A stretch of DNA of 64,000 nt from an uncultured Porphyromonadaceae bacterium (GCA_902495245.1 CABUWI010000001.1:1-64000); one strand, 5' to 3'. Positions 7,100-15,339 are shown, counted from the stretch's first letter. Made by a program: numbers and translations. Notes: generated by a model not told the origin, from the sequence alone.

Positions 7100-7833
7100 A
7101 GAATAAGATATTTATTATAACAATAATGCTCACGCTGTCAGCTATCGTATGCAGTGGGCAGTCCTTTCTGTCAAGATATCCGAAACTGACCAAGAAGAAC
7201 CTTAGTGAGTTTTTCTTGGACTGGGAAGCATATTCTGACAGCATTGCATCGAGGGCAGTGAAAAACGACAGCCTGATAGACATGGTGGTGGCTGATAATT
7301 ATCGGCCCAAGGAACTTGAAAGGAGAACTTGTCTGTCAGGTAAAAATGCGGTGCCGAAATATCATGTCGTACCACAATACATCGACGTTGAAAGATATTA
7401 TATGGATGTTGACACAACTGTTTTTAACCCTCGCTACGGATTCCCCAATTATTACTCAGAATTGACAGACAATGAATATAGAATCGACAGCATTATTCCT
7501 CAGCTACCTTATCGGGGACTATACCTGACTTCTGATATAAGCGAAACCTTATCGACCTTTGTCGGCGGTTGTAGAAATGGCGATAAGATAGAGAAGATAA
7601 ATAAACGAAATCTCAAGACATTAGAGAAATATATACCGCTTAGTGGGCATGGTCATTGGTGTGGCTATTGGTTATTCACATCTTTTCCGCAGATTACAAC
7701 AATCTGTTATGCCAATAATCTCATAGCTGTCAAAATAAGTAAAAGTTGGTTTTGCGGTGAAGAAACATGGTATATAAAGAAGAATGGCAAATTTGTAAGG
7801 AGGGAAGAACCTGCAGGCGAATGGATTGAATAA
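7096..7833 (+). CDS. Secreted protein of unknown function
   Basis: 245 residues with a clear N-terminal signal peptide (about 1-22, ending SGQS). No family is recognised. The mature part is rich in aromatic and charged residues with several cysteines. The start codon is given by the repeated Shine-Dalgarno module at 7081-7100, unusual in Bacteroidetes, which mostly lack such sites. Its stop TAA shares one base with the next ATG. It may be a periplasmic antagonist-binding (immunity-type) protein, by analogy with the array layout only. Confidence 0.7.
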   Translation: MKNKIFIITIMLTLSAIVCSGQSFLSRYPKLTKKNLSEFFLDWEAYSDSIASRAVKNDSLIDMVVADNYRPKELERRTCLSGKNAVPKYHVVPQYIDVERYYMDVDTTVFNPRYGFPNYYSELTDNEYRIDSIIPQLPYRGLYLTSDISETLSTFVGGCRNGDKIEKINKRNLKTLEKYIPLSGHGHWCGYWLFTSFPQITTICYANNLIAVKISKSWFCGEETWYIKKNGKFVRREEPAGEWIE

Positions 7834-8186
7834 TGAAACAGATTGACTACATCAGCAAAGCATTAACCGACTTTCGCTTGGCTGCAGCTACTCAAGTTGC
7901 AGCAACGGAGTGTGGCGATTATAAAAAAGGCAACAATGCCTTTGACCGGATTATTAAGATTCTTAAATATCTCAAGGAATTAGGAAAACTGAATGAATTG
8001 GAGGCACTATTGCCTGATTCCAACATAGGAGTAAGAATGTTTGCCGCCTATGGCTTGCTGCCAACATCTCCCAAAATCGCTGTTCCAGTTCTCAAAGAGA
8101 TTTCACAGAGAGAGGATATACATTCTCTTACTGCAAAAATGACACTTGAACAGTGGGAACAAAACACTTTAATGTATCCGTTTTAG
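7833..8186 (+). CDS. DUF2019-like small helical repeat protein
   Basis: 117 residues, cytoplasmic, all-helical. Pattern and length resemble the DUF2019 family: an N-terminal helix pair with LAAATQVAATECGDYKKGN, then HEAT-like helices including NIGVRMFAAYGLL. Members are small, HEAT-like and often found beside toxin genes, so an immunity-type role is plausible but unproven. The start overlaps the preceding stop by one base. Confidence 0.65.
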   Translation: MKQIDYISKALTDFRLAAATQVAATECGDYKKGNNAFDRIIKILKYLKELGKLNELEALLPDSNIGVRMFAAYGLLPTSPKIAVPVLKEISQREDIHSLTAKMTLEQWEQNTLMYPF

Positions 8187-8204
8187 TTTTTCGTTGTAAC
8201 GATT

Positions 8205-8444
8205 ATGAAAAAGTGGCAGAAAATAGCAGGCATAGTGTCGCTTGCAATCTTGGCGATAATAAATTTCGTAATATATGGGTTGTCAGATATGCAAACTATG
8301 TATATAAAAGAACACCCTTCTGCCGAAAGAGTCCTGTCCGATTCCCATGATGCCTTATTAAATGTTGGGTATCTCGTATTGGCTAATTATCTCATTATAG
8401 TTTTGATGTTCATTTGCCTTTGGCGGAAAGGAGGCAAGCGATGA
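8205..8444 (+). CDS. Small membrane protein, array spacer ORF 1
   Basis: 79 residues with two hydrophobic segments (about 6-25 and 50-72) and the C-terminus CLWRKGGKR. Its 5' sequence (ACGATTATGAA then AAGTGGCA) recurs at 9159, and related 5' ends occur at 9622 and 11475. Its 3' end (8412-8445) recurs at 9372-9405. The middle is unrelated to that of the paralogue at 9165. It ends inside the start of the next gene (ATGA overlap). It may have no function beyond carrying the repeated ends, or may be a small membrane partner of its neighbour. Confidence 0.65.
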   Translation: MKKWQKIAGIVSLAILAIINFVIYGLSDMQTMYIKEHPSAERVLSDSHDALLNVGYLVLANYLIIVLMFICLWRKGGKR

Positions 8445-9172
8445 ACCGAATATTATCTGATTATCTTGAAATTTGCAGTAAATTCCGAGCTGACGGGCTA
8501 AGCAAACCTGAGAGGAAACAACGGCACGCCCTGCTCTCCCAATGGGAGAAAACGGATTATGAGAGAGGAATGTTGCCCCTCGGTGAGATTAAGGACTTTT
8601 GGGATAACCATAATGACATTTGCTGGAACAGAGTGTTTATAAATAAGGTTATATGTCCGGCGATAGCCGCTGATTTAGAGACTGGTGGATACGATGGCTT
8701 AAGATTTTTGTTCCACTGTTTCCGAGGCCATGAAAGCTCCTGCATACACTCTGACAGTCCGCTCGCAATTTTTTGTGATTACAGCGTAGGAAAGTACCAG
8801 CCGTTTCAATTGGCGGATATATTGCTTGAATATGAACCTGATAATGTTGATGCGCTCAGATACAAGTATGCTGCTCTCAAATATTTTCTTGAGTTTTCCA
8901 TACATGAAATGCCATCGGGAGTGTTGAACGGCTATGACGGAGCAAGTGTATCAGATATTCCGGCAATGATTGAAGACACGCATGAGTTTGAGCGTATTTC
9001 ACGAAAGTTGAATATGCCTCTTTGTGAAAATTTGGTTGAGGATTGCCGCAGGTATTATAAAGCCTACGGAGATTATTTACAGAATCTCGACAGTTATGAT
9101 ACTTTTGAGGATTATCTGCGTTTGAATAAAATTCCATACCAATTATACACATCACGTTACGATTATGAATAA
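8441..9172 (+). CDS. Unknown cytoplasmic cargo protein
   Basis: 243 residues, no signal or membrane segment, mostly helical, family not recognised. The ATG at 8441 is chosen over an in-frame upstream codon because it follows GGAGG at the repeated module and overlaps the preceding stop by 4 bases. Its last codons form the start of the next repeat (ACGATTATGAA at 9159), so its stop overlaps the next start by 8 bases. Character and context are compatible with an orphan immunity protein, but nothing in the sequence proves it. Confidence 0.7.
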   Translation: MNRILSDYLEICSKFRADGLSKPERKQRHALLSQWEKTDYERGMLPLGEIKDFWDNHNDICWNRVFINKVICPAIAADLETGGYDGLRFLFHCFRGHESSCIHSDSPLAIFCDYSVGKYQPFQLADILLEYEPDNVDALRYKYAALKYFLEFSIHEMPSGVLNGYDGASVSDIPAMIEDTHEFERISRKLNMPLCENLVEDCRRYYKAYGDYLQNLDSYDTFEDYLRLNKIPYQLYTSRYDYE

Positions 9173-9404
9173 GTGGCATAAAATAGTAGGTGTTATAGCA
9201 TTTGTAGTGATTGGCATTTGCGAATTGCTTATGAGTCTTAATGCCTATCTGGATTTGAAATATTTTATTGAGCCATACGATATTCAAGATATAATAGATA
9301 GAATGTATCTGAGGGTTGATTCATTGTCGGTTGCCCTTTGGCTCAACTATTTTATTGCCCTTGCTCTGTTTATTTGCCTTTGGCGGAAAGGAGAAAAGCG
9401 ATGA
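9165..9404 (+). CDS. Small membrane protein, array spacer ORF 2
   Basis: 79 residues, same length and layout as the protein at 8205. The first residues (MNKWHKIVGV) and the last (ICLWRKGEKR) are conserved between the two while the middle differs. It has two hydrophobic segments. It lies between two cargo genes with overlaps at both ends and supplies the Shine-Dalgarno and start of the next gene. Confidence 0.65.
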   Translation: MNKWHKIVGVIAFVVIGICELLMSLNAYLDLKYFIEPYDIQDIIDRMYLRVDSLSVALWLNYFIALALFICLWRKGEKR

Positions 9405-9625
9405 AACATCCATACAAAGAATACGAATCATCAAAATTTTGGGGAATAATAAAATCCTCAATAGAGGAATTGGTTGAAAATAATGATATTGAACTTCTGA
9501 CTCCGATAGAATATGTCGTAGGCTATATTTGTAAAAACCTCTCATTAACTGATATGCCTGTTAAAGACATCTTACAAGAGATTTATTCCAACAAAATCAC
9601 AGAAGATGAAGAACCGGAATTATGA
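9401..9625 (+). CDS. Small acidic helical protein, immunity-like
   Basis: 74 residues, starting MKHPYKEYES. The pattern of an N-terminal HPYK-type motif, then IEELVENNDIELLTP and YVVGYICKNL, resembles widespread small conserved proteins of unknown function. I cannot name the family with certainty. The start at 9401 is fixed by the repeated Shine-Dalgarno module; an earlier in-frame start would run through the preceding gene. Its stop overlaps the next start by 4 bases. Small size, acidity and position would suit an orphan immunity protein (inference). Confidence 0.7.
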   Translation: MKHPYKEYESSKFWGIIKSSIEELVENNDIELLTPIEYVVGYICKNLSLTDMPVKDILQEIYSNKITEDEEPEL

Positions 9626-10059
9626 GAAAGTGGCAAAAAATAGTAGGCATAATAGCCTTTGGAGCGATTGGCTTTTGTATTGGATGCTCTCGTTCCATAG
9701 ATTACGCTGATGGCGAAGATGTGTTTTATTCCGATTTGCCAAAAGAAGTTCAGGACACACTATCTCGGTGGGGAGAGCATACAATATTTTCAATAGAGGA
9801 TACTGTAATTGTTGAACTGCCGGATGTAATCTGCTATAACTCTGATTATTCTTTCGTCTACACCAAATTTGGTCCTTGGATTACATCGCGCAAACTAAAG
9901 CGCAATACAGATGGGAAAGAGTGGAAATTTTCCGGAAATCTGAATGTTCCGAGGCCGATTGTAGCGATTGGAGACACAATATATATCCCTTCAGATTATA
10001 ATGTAGTCAGTATGGGAGTTGATAGTAATTCCGTTTTTAAACGACAAATTCTTAAATAA
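9622..10059 (+). CDS. Putative lipoprotein of the cargo array
   Basis: 145 residues. The N-terminus MRKWQKIVGIIAFGAIGF is encoded by the same 5' module as the genes at 8205 and 9165. Here it runs into CIGC, giving a plausible though weak lipobox (Cys22). The soluble part is beta-rich with repeated G and D turns; family unknown. The shared leader joined to an otherwise unrelated protein suggests that recombination at the module has fused it to a new partner. Confidence 0.65.
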   Translation: MRKWQKIVGIIAFGAIGFCIGCSRSIDYADGEDVFYSDLPKEVQDTLSRWGEHTIFSIEDTVIVELPDVICYNSDYSFVYTKFGPWITSRKLKRNTDGKEWKFSGNLNVPRPIVAIGDTIYIPSDYNVVSMGVDSNSVFKRQILK

Positions 10060-10071
10060 TCTCAAAATGAT

Positions 10072-10293
10072 ATGTTTATACGCTCATGGATTATATCAGC
10101 TATTAAGCATATCGGAGCCGGGCTTCGGTATGGTTGTCTGCGGTTGTTCCGTTGCGGGCAGAAAGTGTCATATCGGCGAATCTGCTATGGTTCGGAAGAT
10201 TTCAATAACATAGATCATGCCGACAACAATCTTGCCAACGGATTTCTCGGCTTCCTCGTTCTCGCAGTGATTATAGTATTAATCGCCAAATAA
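10072..10293 (+). CDS. Small protein with C-terminal membrane segment
   Basis: 73 residues. The N-terminal part is basic and contains CLRLFRCG; the C-terminus (about 53-72) is a single hydrophobic segment. A competing overlapping frame starting at 10067 encodes 48 residues with no recognisable features. I prefer this one because it fills the gap up to the next gene and has a credible membrane anchor. Function unknown. Confidence 0.45.
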   Translation: MFIRSWIISAIKHIGAGLRYGCLRLFRCGQKVSYRRICYGSEDFNNIDHADNNLANGFLGFLVLAVIIVLIAK

Positions 10294-10301
10294 ATCTTGA
10301 C

Positions 10302-10982
10302 ATGAAACTGACCGATAAACGATTTTGTAATTGGCGCACACTTATCGTAGTGTTGATTATCTTACTACTGACTGCAATTGTCGTGTTTTTCAAAAGGTGT
10401 ATGATAACTAATACTGCTGATATAGAGCGTGTGGGAAATGAAATTATCGTAATGATTGATGATTTTCAAAAAATGAATAACAGGCTACCAATCGGACTTA
10501 ATGAGATAGGGAGTCCTTTCACGGATAGGAACGAGACATACGAATATCGGGGTTATCTATTTTATTATGAACCAACTAAAGACGGACAATATTGGCTTAC
10601 CGTTACGTTAGGACCTGATGAGAATTATAGTTATTATTCACGGCGTAAATACTGGATATGGGATTATGACAATAACCTGACAGCAGAAAAGCAAGAAGAA
10701 CTATTCATGGAGGTGTTCCAGTCATATAAGTCCGTTTGGAAATATGATAGTCTTCGTGCAAACACGGACAGCATTAATACAATCTATCCGTTTGCTCCGG
10801 ATTCGCTGATTTATTGCCGTCAATACTATGAAGACGGGAAACTTGCAGCAGAAGGATGGATGCTCCATGATTGGAATAGAGAAGGCGACTACACAGATAA
10901 TATCGGGACATGGAAGTATTACACACGCGATGGCATAATGATAGAGAAGCAATGGCCGTTAAAGCAATGGCCGTTAGAATAA
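10302..10982 (+). CDS. Membrane-anchored protein, MKLTDKRF family 1
   Basis: 226 residues. After MKLTDKRF there is one transmembrane segment (about 14-30) and a soluble domain of about 190 residues. It contains MNNRLPIGLNEIG and YFYYEPTKDGQYWLTV-like patterns reminiscent of pilin-like or type II secretion pseudopilin folds, then a segment around YYEDGKLAAEGWM that looks like a MORN-type repeat. The first 26 coding bases nearly match those of the next gene (10992), a second kind of repeated 5' module in this array. Function unknown. Confidence 0.65.
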   Translation: MKLTDKRFCNWRTLIVVLIILLLTAIVVFFKRCMITNTADIERVGNEIIVMIDDFQKMNNRLPIGLNEIGSPFTDRNETYEYRGYLFYYEPTKDGQYWLTVTLGPDENYSYYSRRKYWIWDYDNNLTAEKQEELFMEVFQSYKSVWKYDSLRANTDSINTIYPFAPDSLIYCRQYYEDGKLAAEGWMLHDWNREGDYTDNIGTWKYYTRDGIMIEKQWPLKQWPLE

Positions 10983-10991
10983 TATCGAGCA

Positions 10992-11471
10992 ATGAAACTG
11001 ACCGATAAGCGATTTTGGAAGTTTGAGGCAATGATGCTACTTTGTGGTGTCATATTGTTATGCCAAATGTTAGTCGTGCTTTTATGCAACGGAGCCGAGT
11101 TTGAATCGTGCAACGGAGCTGTGCTGATATTACTGTTTCCGGTGTTATGCCTATATTTTGCGATATCGGGCGTTCCGACATGGCTGGTGTATAAAGGAAA
11201 TTCGTGGCTGAGGCTTGCGGGATGGCTGTATCTGTTTTCTGCTGTGCTGCTGATTGTGCCGCTCTTAACATTCTTATTCGACTGGAATCCTGTCACAGCA
11301 AATATACGACCTGACAACATACTTGCGGATGAGGGCAAATACTTTACAGACAACGAATTTATAATTATGATTTGTGCAGGATGGTTGGTTCTCCTCATTA
11401 TCCCCGTGTTGATTACCTCGTATCTTACTAAGCGATGGATTGTAGATAATAAGAATGCACTTAAGAATTGA
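10992..11471 (+). CDS. Multi-pass membrane protein, MKLTDKRF family 2
   Basis: 159 residues with four hydrophobic segments (about 14-32, 43-61, 72-94 and 123-146). It begins MKLTDKRFW, shared with the preceding gene, after which the two proteins have nothing in common. It ends 3 bases before the next small ORF. Not recognised; possibly an integral-membrane immunity-type protein. Confidence 0.65.
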   Translation: MKLTDKRFWKFEAMMLLCGVILLCQMLVVLLCNGAEFESCNGAVLILLFPVLCLYFAISGVPTWLVYKGNSWLRLAGWLYLFSAVLLIVPLLTFLFDWNPVTANIRPDNILADEGKYFTDNEFIIMICAGWLVLLIIPVLITSYLTKRWIVDNKNALKN

Positions 11472-11474
11472 GAT

Positions 11475-11594
11475 ATGAAACAGTGGCATAAATTATTGCT
11501 GATAACATTCCATGCAGTAATGCTTGCTCTGTCCATTTATATTCTGGTAAATATATATTCACACTTATCAAAAAAAGATAGGCAATCCCGGTAG
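11475..11594 (+). CDS. Short membrane peptide, degenerate array module
   Basis: 39 residues, MKQWHKLLLI start, one hydrophobic segment (about 6-27) and a basic tail. It resembles the first 30 residues of the genes at 8205, 9165 and 9622, so it may be a truncated last module or a functional small peptide. It ends inside the following terminator hairpin. Confidence 0.45.
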   Translation: MKQWHKLLLITFHAVMLALSIYILVNIYSHLSKKDRQSR

Positions 11595-11621
11595 TGTTGT
11601 CGGGGTTGCCTGTCTTACGGT
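11576..11621. terminator. Bidirectional terminator between array and mobilization genes
   Basis: AAGATAGGCAATCCC pairs with GGGGTTGCCTGTCTT (two G-T pairs) around a loop of about 12 bases. It lies between convergent genes ending at 11594 and 11632. Confidence 0.7.
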
Positions 11622-11631
11622 TAGAGTAACG

Positions 11632-12387
11632 CTATTTCTCAGTAGGATTGAAATAGAGGAATGTTTCTTCTATGTGCCGGGATTTTTCGAGCTGGCGGGT
11701 AAGATTCTTTATGGAATCCTGCTCCTGCTGTGTGCCGACAGCAAAGGTTTTCTCTCGGCGAAGCAAATCTTCCTGCTGCTTGCCTTCCCACCAAAGCCTT
11801 TCGTAGCGGTAGAGCCACTCGGTATCTCGCAGGCTCTCATTGTCCTTATAGAGATGGAAACAACCTATGCCGAGACCGACAGCGATAAGCAATAGGGCTC
11901 CGGCAACGGTATAAACCCATTTGGGGATTGCCGCCCAGATAGCACCGTTGACGATGCTATACATCCGGTCATTGAGACGCTTTGCCGATTCGTTGAACTG
12001 ACAGGTCTGACTTGCGAACTCGTCGCGGATGCCTGCGTGAAGCGCATTTTTTACATTCTTGTCAAGTCCGTCCTTAAAAGCGATGACGAAGGCTTCTGCC
12101 AGTTCTTTGGGGAACTGCGAGAAGTCAAGACTTTTGAGGGCTTCGATTTTTTGTTTGGCGAGTGCCGCCTCTACAAGTCGTTTTACCGATTCGTTAGTGG
12201 CAATGTTCACGGGCAGCTCCACTTGGATTTTCTCCGGGATTGCTGATGCCGACGGTTCCGTCTGCACAGGCTCGGATGCCAGTCGGGTATCAATGTCTGT
12301 CAGCAAATCCTTGTTCTCTTTCGCGGTTCTGAGAAGGTCGTCAATCTTCTCGTCTTGTTTCTTGACGAGTGAGTATAAATCTGCCAT
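11632..12387 (-). CDS. Accessory mobilization membrane protein
   Basis: 251 residues. An N-terminal coiled-coil-like segment (about 5-35) and a central helical part precede one transmembrane helix (about 158-180) and a charged coiled coil (about 195-240). The start lies 2 bases after the relaxase stop, as in many Bacteroidales mobilizable elements where a small membrane protein follows the relaxase. It probably aids relaxosome docking at a helper's conjugation channel (inference). No enzymatic motif is visible. Confidence 0.7.
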   Translation of the reverse strand: MADLYSLVKKQDEKIDDLLRTAKENKDLLTDIDTRLASEPVQTEPSASAIPEKIQVELPVNIATNESVKRLVEAALAKQKIEALKSLDFSQFPKELAEAFVIAFKDGLDKNVKNALHAGIRDEFASQTCQFNESAKRLNDRMYSIVNGAIWAAIPKWVYTVAGALLLIAVGLGIGCFHLYKDNESLRDTEWLYRYERLWWEGKQQEDLLRREKTFAVGTQQEQDSIKNLTRQLEKSRHIEETFLYFNPTEK

Positions 12388-12389
12388 TG

Positions 12390-13337
12390 TTATAATGATC
12401 TTCCTTTTTTCTTTTTGGGTTTCTTTTTCATCGCTCGGATGAAGGCTTCTTCCTCGGGGTCATAGCCGGGTCCGACTTGGAACAGTCCGCCCACTGCCTG
12501 ACATCCGGTTTCGACTATGTTCTCCACGACATTAGCCACAGGAGCCTCCTTGACCTTTGCTGTCACTGAAACAGGCTGCTGTCGCTGTGGCTGAACCTCT
12601 CTTATTCCTGCGTTCTTGGCAAAAAATTTGTCGAGACGCCTGTAGGAAAACGCACGGTCAATCTTCGAACCGTTGAAGGTAAATTCGCCGTCGGAGAAGC
12701 GTATACCTTGCGGTTTGCCAGTGTCGCGGTCGTTGTAAAATTCGACTGTTATTCCAGCCGGAGCGAGGCGATGGCGGAACTCATTCCACGATTTGCAGCG
12801 GTACATCGCCGCCTGAATCTTGGACTTCATTTCGGCAATCGCGTCCTCATACAGTTTCTTTTTCGGCGAAAAAGTCAGTCCGTATTTCAGCTTGATAGCC
12901 TTAGTCGCCTTATGGCTTTTGTCGAAATTATTGCTCTCGTCGATGGCTTTGCCGTGGAGATTCACGCGGTTATAGACGATATGGAAATGCGGCGAGGAGG
13001 TTTCGAGGTGGCGCACTATTATATATTGCGTGTCCCTTATGCCCATGCGCTCCATGTATTCTTTTGCCAGCTTAACCATGAACTCATCGGTGAGACGGGG
13101 TAAATCTGCCTTATCGAAGCTCACGGCGATATGTCCGATGGGCTTGCTGATTCTCTTGTTGAGGCTCGCCCCGATGTCGAAACTGTCCACAATTCTGCGA
13201 TAATCGTTGCCGAGAATCCCGTCGGAATCTATCACTCGCCAAGTATCGGCGGTGTACTGTTCCTTGTCATGGAACTCACGCATGACATAGCCGACAATAG
13301 CGGCTGCGGTTCCTTTTGCGAGTATTTTTGCTATCAT
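12390..13337 (-). CDS. mobB: Relaxase / mobilization nuclease (MobB type)
   Basis: 315 residues, MobA/MobL or PF03432-type relaxase. It nicks oriT and stays covalently attached to the transferred strand. The metal-binding histidines are visible as H110 and H117-x-H119 (SSPHFHIVYNRVN), with the catalytic tyrosine expected among the N-terminal tyrosines. The C-terminus is basic (KKKPKKKKGR). It starts in a 4-base overlap with the preceding MobA-type gene and is followed at once by the accessory protein. Together with the hairpin region at 13727-13882 it forms the mobilization module. Confidence 0.9.
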   Translation of the reverse strand: MIAKILAKGTAAAIVGYVMREFHDKEQYTADTWRVIDSDGILGNDYRRIVDSFDIGASLNKRISKPIGHIAVSFDKADLPRLTDEFMVKLAKEYMERMGIRDTQYIIVRHLETSSPHFHIVYNRVNLHGKAIDESNNFDKSHKATKAIKLKYGLTFSPKKKLYEDAIAEMKSKIQAAMYRCKSWNEFRHRLAPAGITVEFYNDRDTGKPQGIRFSDGEFTFNGSKIDRAFSYRRLDKFFAKNAGIREVQPQRQQPVSVTAKVKEAPVANVVENIVETGCQAVGGLFQVGPGYDPEEEAFIRAMKKKPKKKKGRSL

Positions 13338-13720
13338 AACAGAGAGGAATTTGAGGTTTTCAACTTGCTAAGTGTCGCTAAAATTCCATCGAGACAAGCC
13401 TCCGCTTTTCGCTTTGTCGAGGGCCATGAGTTAGCCTGACAAGCCTTGACCTGAGCGTTGAGATTCTTGCCTTGATACATCAGTTCGCGTATTGCCTCAC
13501 GTTCAAAATCGGTGAGACGACCGACAATCGAGAGCCGGAATGCCGAGATTCTAAGCAGTTCGGCGATGCTGACACCGGCGGCTGCGGCCTTGGCTTTCAC
13601 CTCGCGCTCTTCGGCATCGGTAAAATTCACAGAGACTTTGCGGTCTCTTTTATCACTGGATTCTTTCTTCGGTCGCCCGCGGAGTTTTACACCGGGAGCG
13701 TCCTGATTGAACTTTCTCAT
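13334..13720 (-). CDS. mobA: MobA/MobC-type relaxosome protein
   Basis: 128 residues. A basic N-terminus (LRGRPKKE) is followed by a ribbon-helix-helix-like region (KVSVNFTDAEEREVKAKAAA) and a C-terminal helical bundle typical of MobC/MobA relaxosome accessory proteins that bind oriT. The reading frame is open upstream to 13828. I reject that extension because it would translate straight through a long hairpin that looks like oriT and because the protein family normally begins near here. It overlaps the relaxase start by 4 bases. Confidence 0.8.
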   Translation of the reverse strand: MRKFNQDAPGVKLRGRPKKESSDKRDRKVSVNFTDAEEREVKAKAAAAGVSIAELLRISAFRLSIVGRLTDFEREAIRELMYQGKNLNAQVKACQANSWPSTKRKAEACLDGILATLSKLKTSNSSLL

Positions 13721-13726
13721 TTGTTG

Positions 13727-13882
13727 AGTTGGGGATGGTGACCGCAGGGAACAGAGAGCGTCCTTCGGGATGCGAGGGGTTTCGGGTGGGAATTTTTTAC
13801 CTCCCGAAACATACCCTTGCATCCCCAACTAATCCACTATCGTTTCTTAGTTGTGCGCTGACGATAACCGCTCCCTGCGGTC
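13727..13882. other. Candidate origin of transfer (oriT)
   Basis: Nested inverted repeats between the MobA-type gene and the DUF3408 gene: AGTTGGGGATG (13727-13737) with CATCCCCAACT (13820-13830), GACCGCAGGGA (13740-13750) with TCCCTGCGGTC (13872-13882), and an interrupted hairpin 13768-13824 with arms GGATGC/GCATCC and TTTCGGG/CCCGAAA. Position beside the relaxosome genes and structure are what an oriT should show. The nick site is not assigned. Confidence 0.6.
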
Positions 13883-13892
13883 GGGTTAAACA

Positions 13893-14393
13893 TTAGAGCT
13901 TGCGCCAGATTTCGGTGTCGTCGGCATACTGTTTCAGATGCTCGGCGAGGATGGCGTTGGCGTAGCTGCTGACGGTAGTGCCACGGTCGCCGAGGATTCT
14001 GGAAACACGCTCAAGCTGGTCCCATAGGTCGCTCTCGATATTCAGGGCATGGCGGTTCACCAGCTTTGCAGGAGCAAGGAATGTAGCCTTGAACTCGGCG
14101 AAGTCTGATTTGCGCTGTTGCTTGCCGATGCGCTGTTGTTTCGGCGCCTCGGTTGTGGTGGTTATAGCTGTTGCTTCGGTTGCTGTCTGCTCGTTGTCAA
14201 ACAGATTGTCAGCGTTGGCAGATGTGGTGCAGTTAACAGTGTTATCGCTGTTAACTGAGGATGTGGAGTTGATAGAGTTATCTGATTTCATAATAAAATC
14301 GGGATTAAGGGTTGATACTTTGGATTTGGTTGCATCAGTCAACTCTGTTGACTTGGATGCGGGTGTTGATGGTGCTTTTGTGGTTTTCATCAT
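13893..14393 (-). CDS. DUF3408 mobile-element protein
   Basis: 166 residues. The N-terminal 95 residues are low complexity, rich in T, S, N and A. The C-terminal 70 residues match the DUF3408 pattern seen in Bacteroides conjugative and mobilizable elements (NIESDLWDQLERVSRIL, then VSSYANAILAEHL), probably a ribbon-helix-helix-like DNA-binding domain. It starts in a 4-base overlap with the primase stop. Role in transfer or partition is not established. Confidence 0.75.
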   Translation of the reverse strand: MMKTTKAPSTPASKSTELTDATKSKVSTLNPDFIMKSDNSINSTSSVNSDNTVNCTTSANADNLFDNEQTATEATAITTTTEAPKQQRIGKQQRKSDFAEFKATFLAPAKLVNRHALNIESDLWDQLERVSRILGDRGTTVSSYANAILAEHLKQYADDTEIWRKL

Positions 14394-15265
14394 TTGTTTT
14401 GTTTGATGTTTGAACTTTGGTTGACAAGAAAATCATTCAAGTCGTTGAACTCGGAGTAGAGGGTGGAGCGGTCAATCACAGCAGAGCCATATATGGCTGT
14501 CAACTCGGCGAGTGCTGTTTGTCCGGCATTGTCGTTGTCAAGGTAGCAGTTGATGGCGGTGTAATCTTTGAGATATGGCACAGCCTTGGTAATATTGACA
14601 ACCGAGTTTAGTATGATTGCGTCGGCTCCGCTGATGATGTCGAGTGTAAGGGCTGAGAGATAATCAATGAATCCCTCGAATACGGCACACTCTGTTGACG
14701 GTCCGTCTCTCGACCACGGCAGATATGAGATGTCCTTGCGTCCCCGGCAACCTTTGAAATATCTGTTGCGCAGTTCACAGCCTCCGCTGACATTCTCAAA
14801 TGCTACAGCAAAATACGGCTTGCCGTTGACGCTGTAATGAGCCTCCTTGCAGTTCGCCGTGGCGATGTGTGCCGGAATACCACGCTCTTGGAGGTATGCG
14901 ACAAGTGCGCGGTGTTCCAGTGGCACGACTTCAAACCGCTCCATACTCGGTGCAGAGTGTCGCTGTGGATAAGAGGGAGCGACTGTCTGCACCGATGGCA
15001 CAGGATAGCTGTTGGCGATGCAACGCATGAGATGGCGCAGGTCGGTTGACTGATACAACTCGGCTGCCAAGTCTATGATGTTGCCTCCTTTGCCAATGCC
15101 GAAATCATACCAGCAGTTTAGCGTTGTCTCGACCTTGAACGATGGCGTATGCTCCTGTCGCAACGGCGACTTATACCAGAGCCTCGTTCCTTTTCTCGCC
15201 GCCGGCTCGTGTCCGAGACGGGACAAGAAGGCGGCTAAAGGGATTGTTTTAATCTCTTTGAGCAT
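14390..15265 (-). CDS. Toprim-domain primase with degenerate CHC2 region
   Basis: 291 residues. The N-terminal DnaG-like CHC2 region (about 20-70) keeps the fold motifs HTPSFKV and GKGGNIIDLA but lacks most zinc-binding cysteines. The toprim domain follows, with the acidic residue in FEGFIDYLSA (about 190) and D-x-D in CYLDNDNAG (about 240). It likely primes replication or complementary-strand synthesis after transfer. It is in the same leftward operon as the RepA-like ATPase and DUF3408 protein. Confidence 0.85.
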   Translation of the reverse strand: MLKEIKTIPLAAFLSRLGHEPAARKGTRLWYKSPLRQEHTPSFKVETTLNCWYDFGIGKGGNIIDLAAELYQSTDLRHLMRCIANSYPVPSVQTVAPSYPQRHSAPSMERFEVVPLEHRALVAYLQERGIPAHIATANCKEAHYSVNGKPYFAVAFENVSGGCELRNRYFKGCRGRKDISYLPWSRDGPSTECAVFEGFIDYLSALTLDIISGADAIILNSVVNITKAVPYLKDYTAINCYLDNDNAGQTALAELTAIYGSAVIDRSTLYSEFNDLNDFLVNQSSNIKQNK

Positions 15266-15339
15266 ATCGAAAATATGTGTTGGGGATTTGGTTCTGGTTC
15301 AGCTCACATATATACACCCCGTACTGAACCGAACTTAAA

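Noticed and set aside
13721..13828. N-terminal extension of the MobA-type protein
   Set aside because: Would translate the candidate oriT hairpin; the family starts near 13720.
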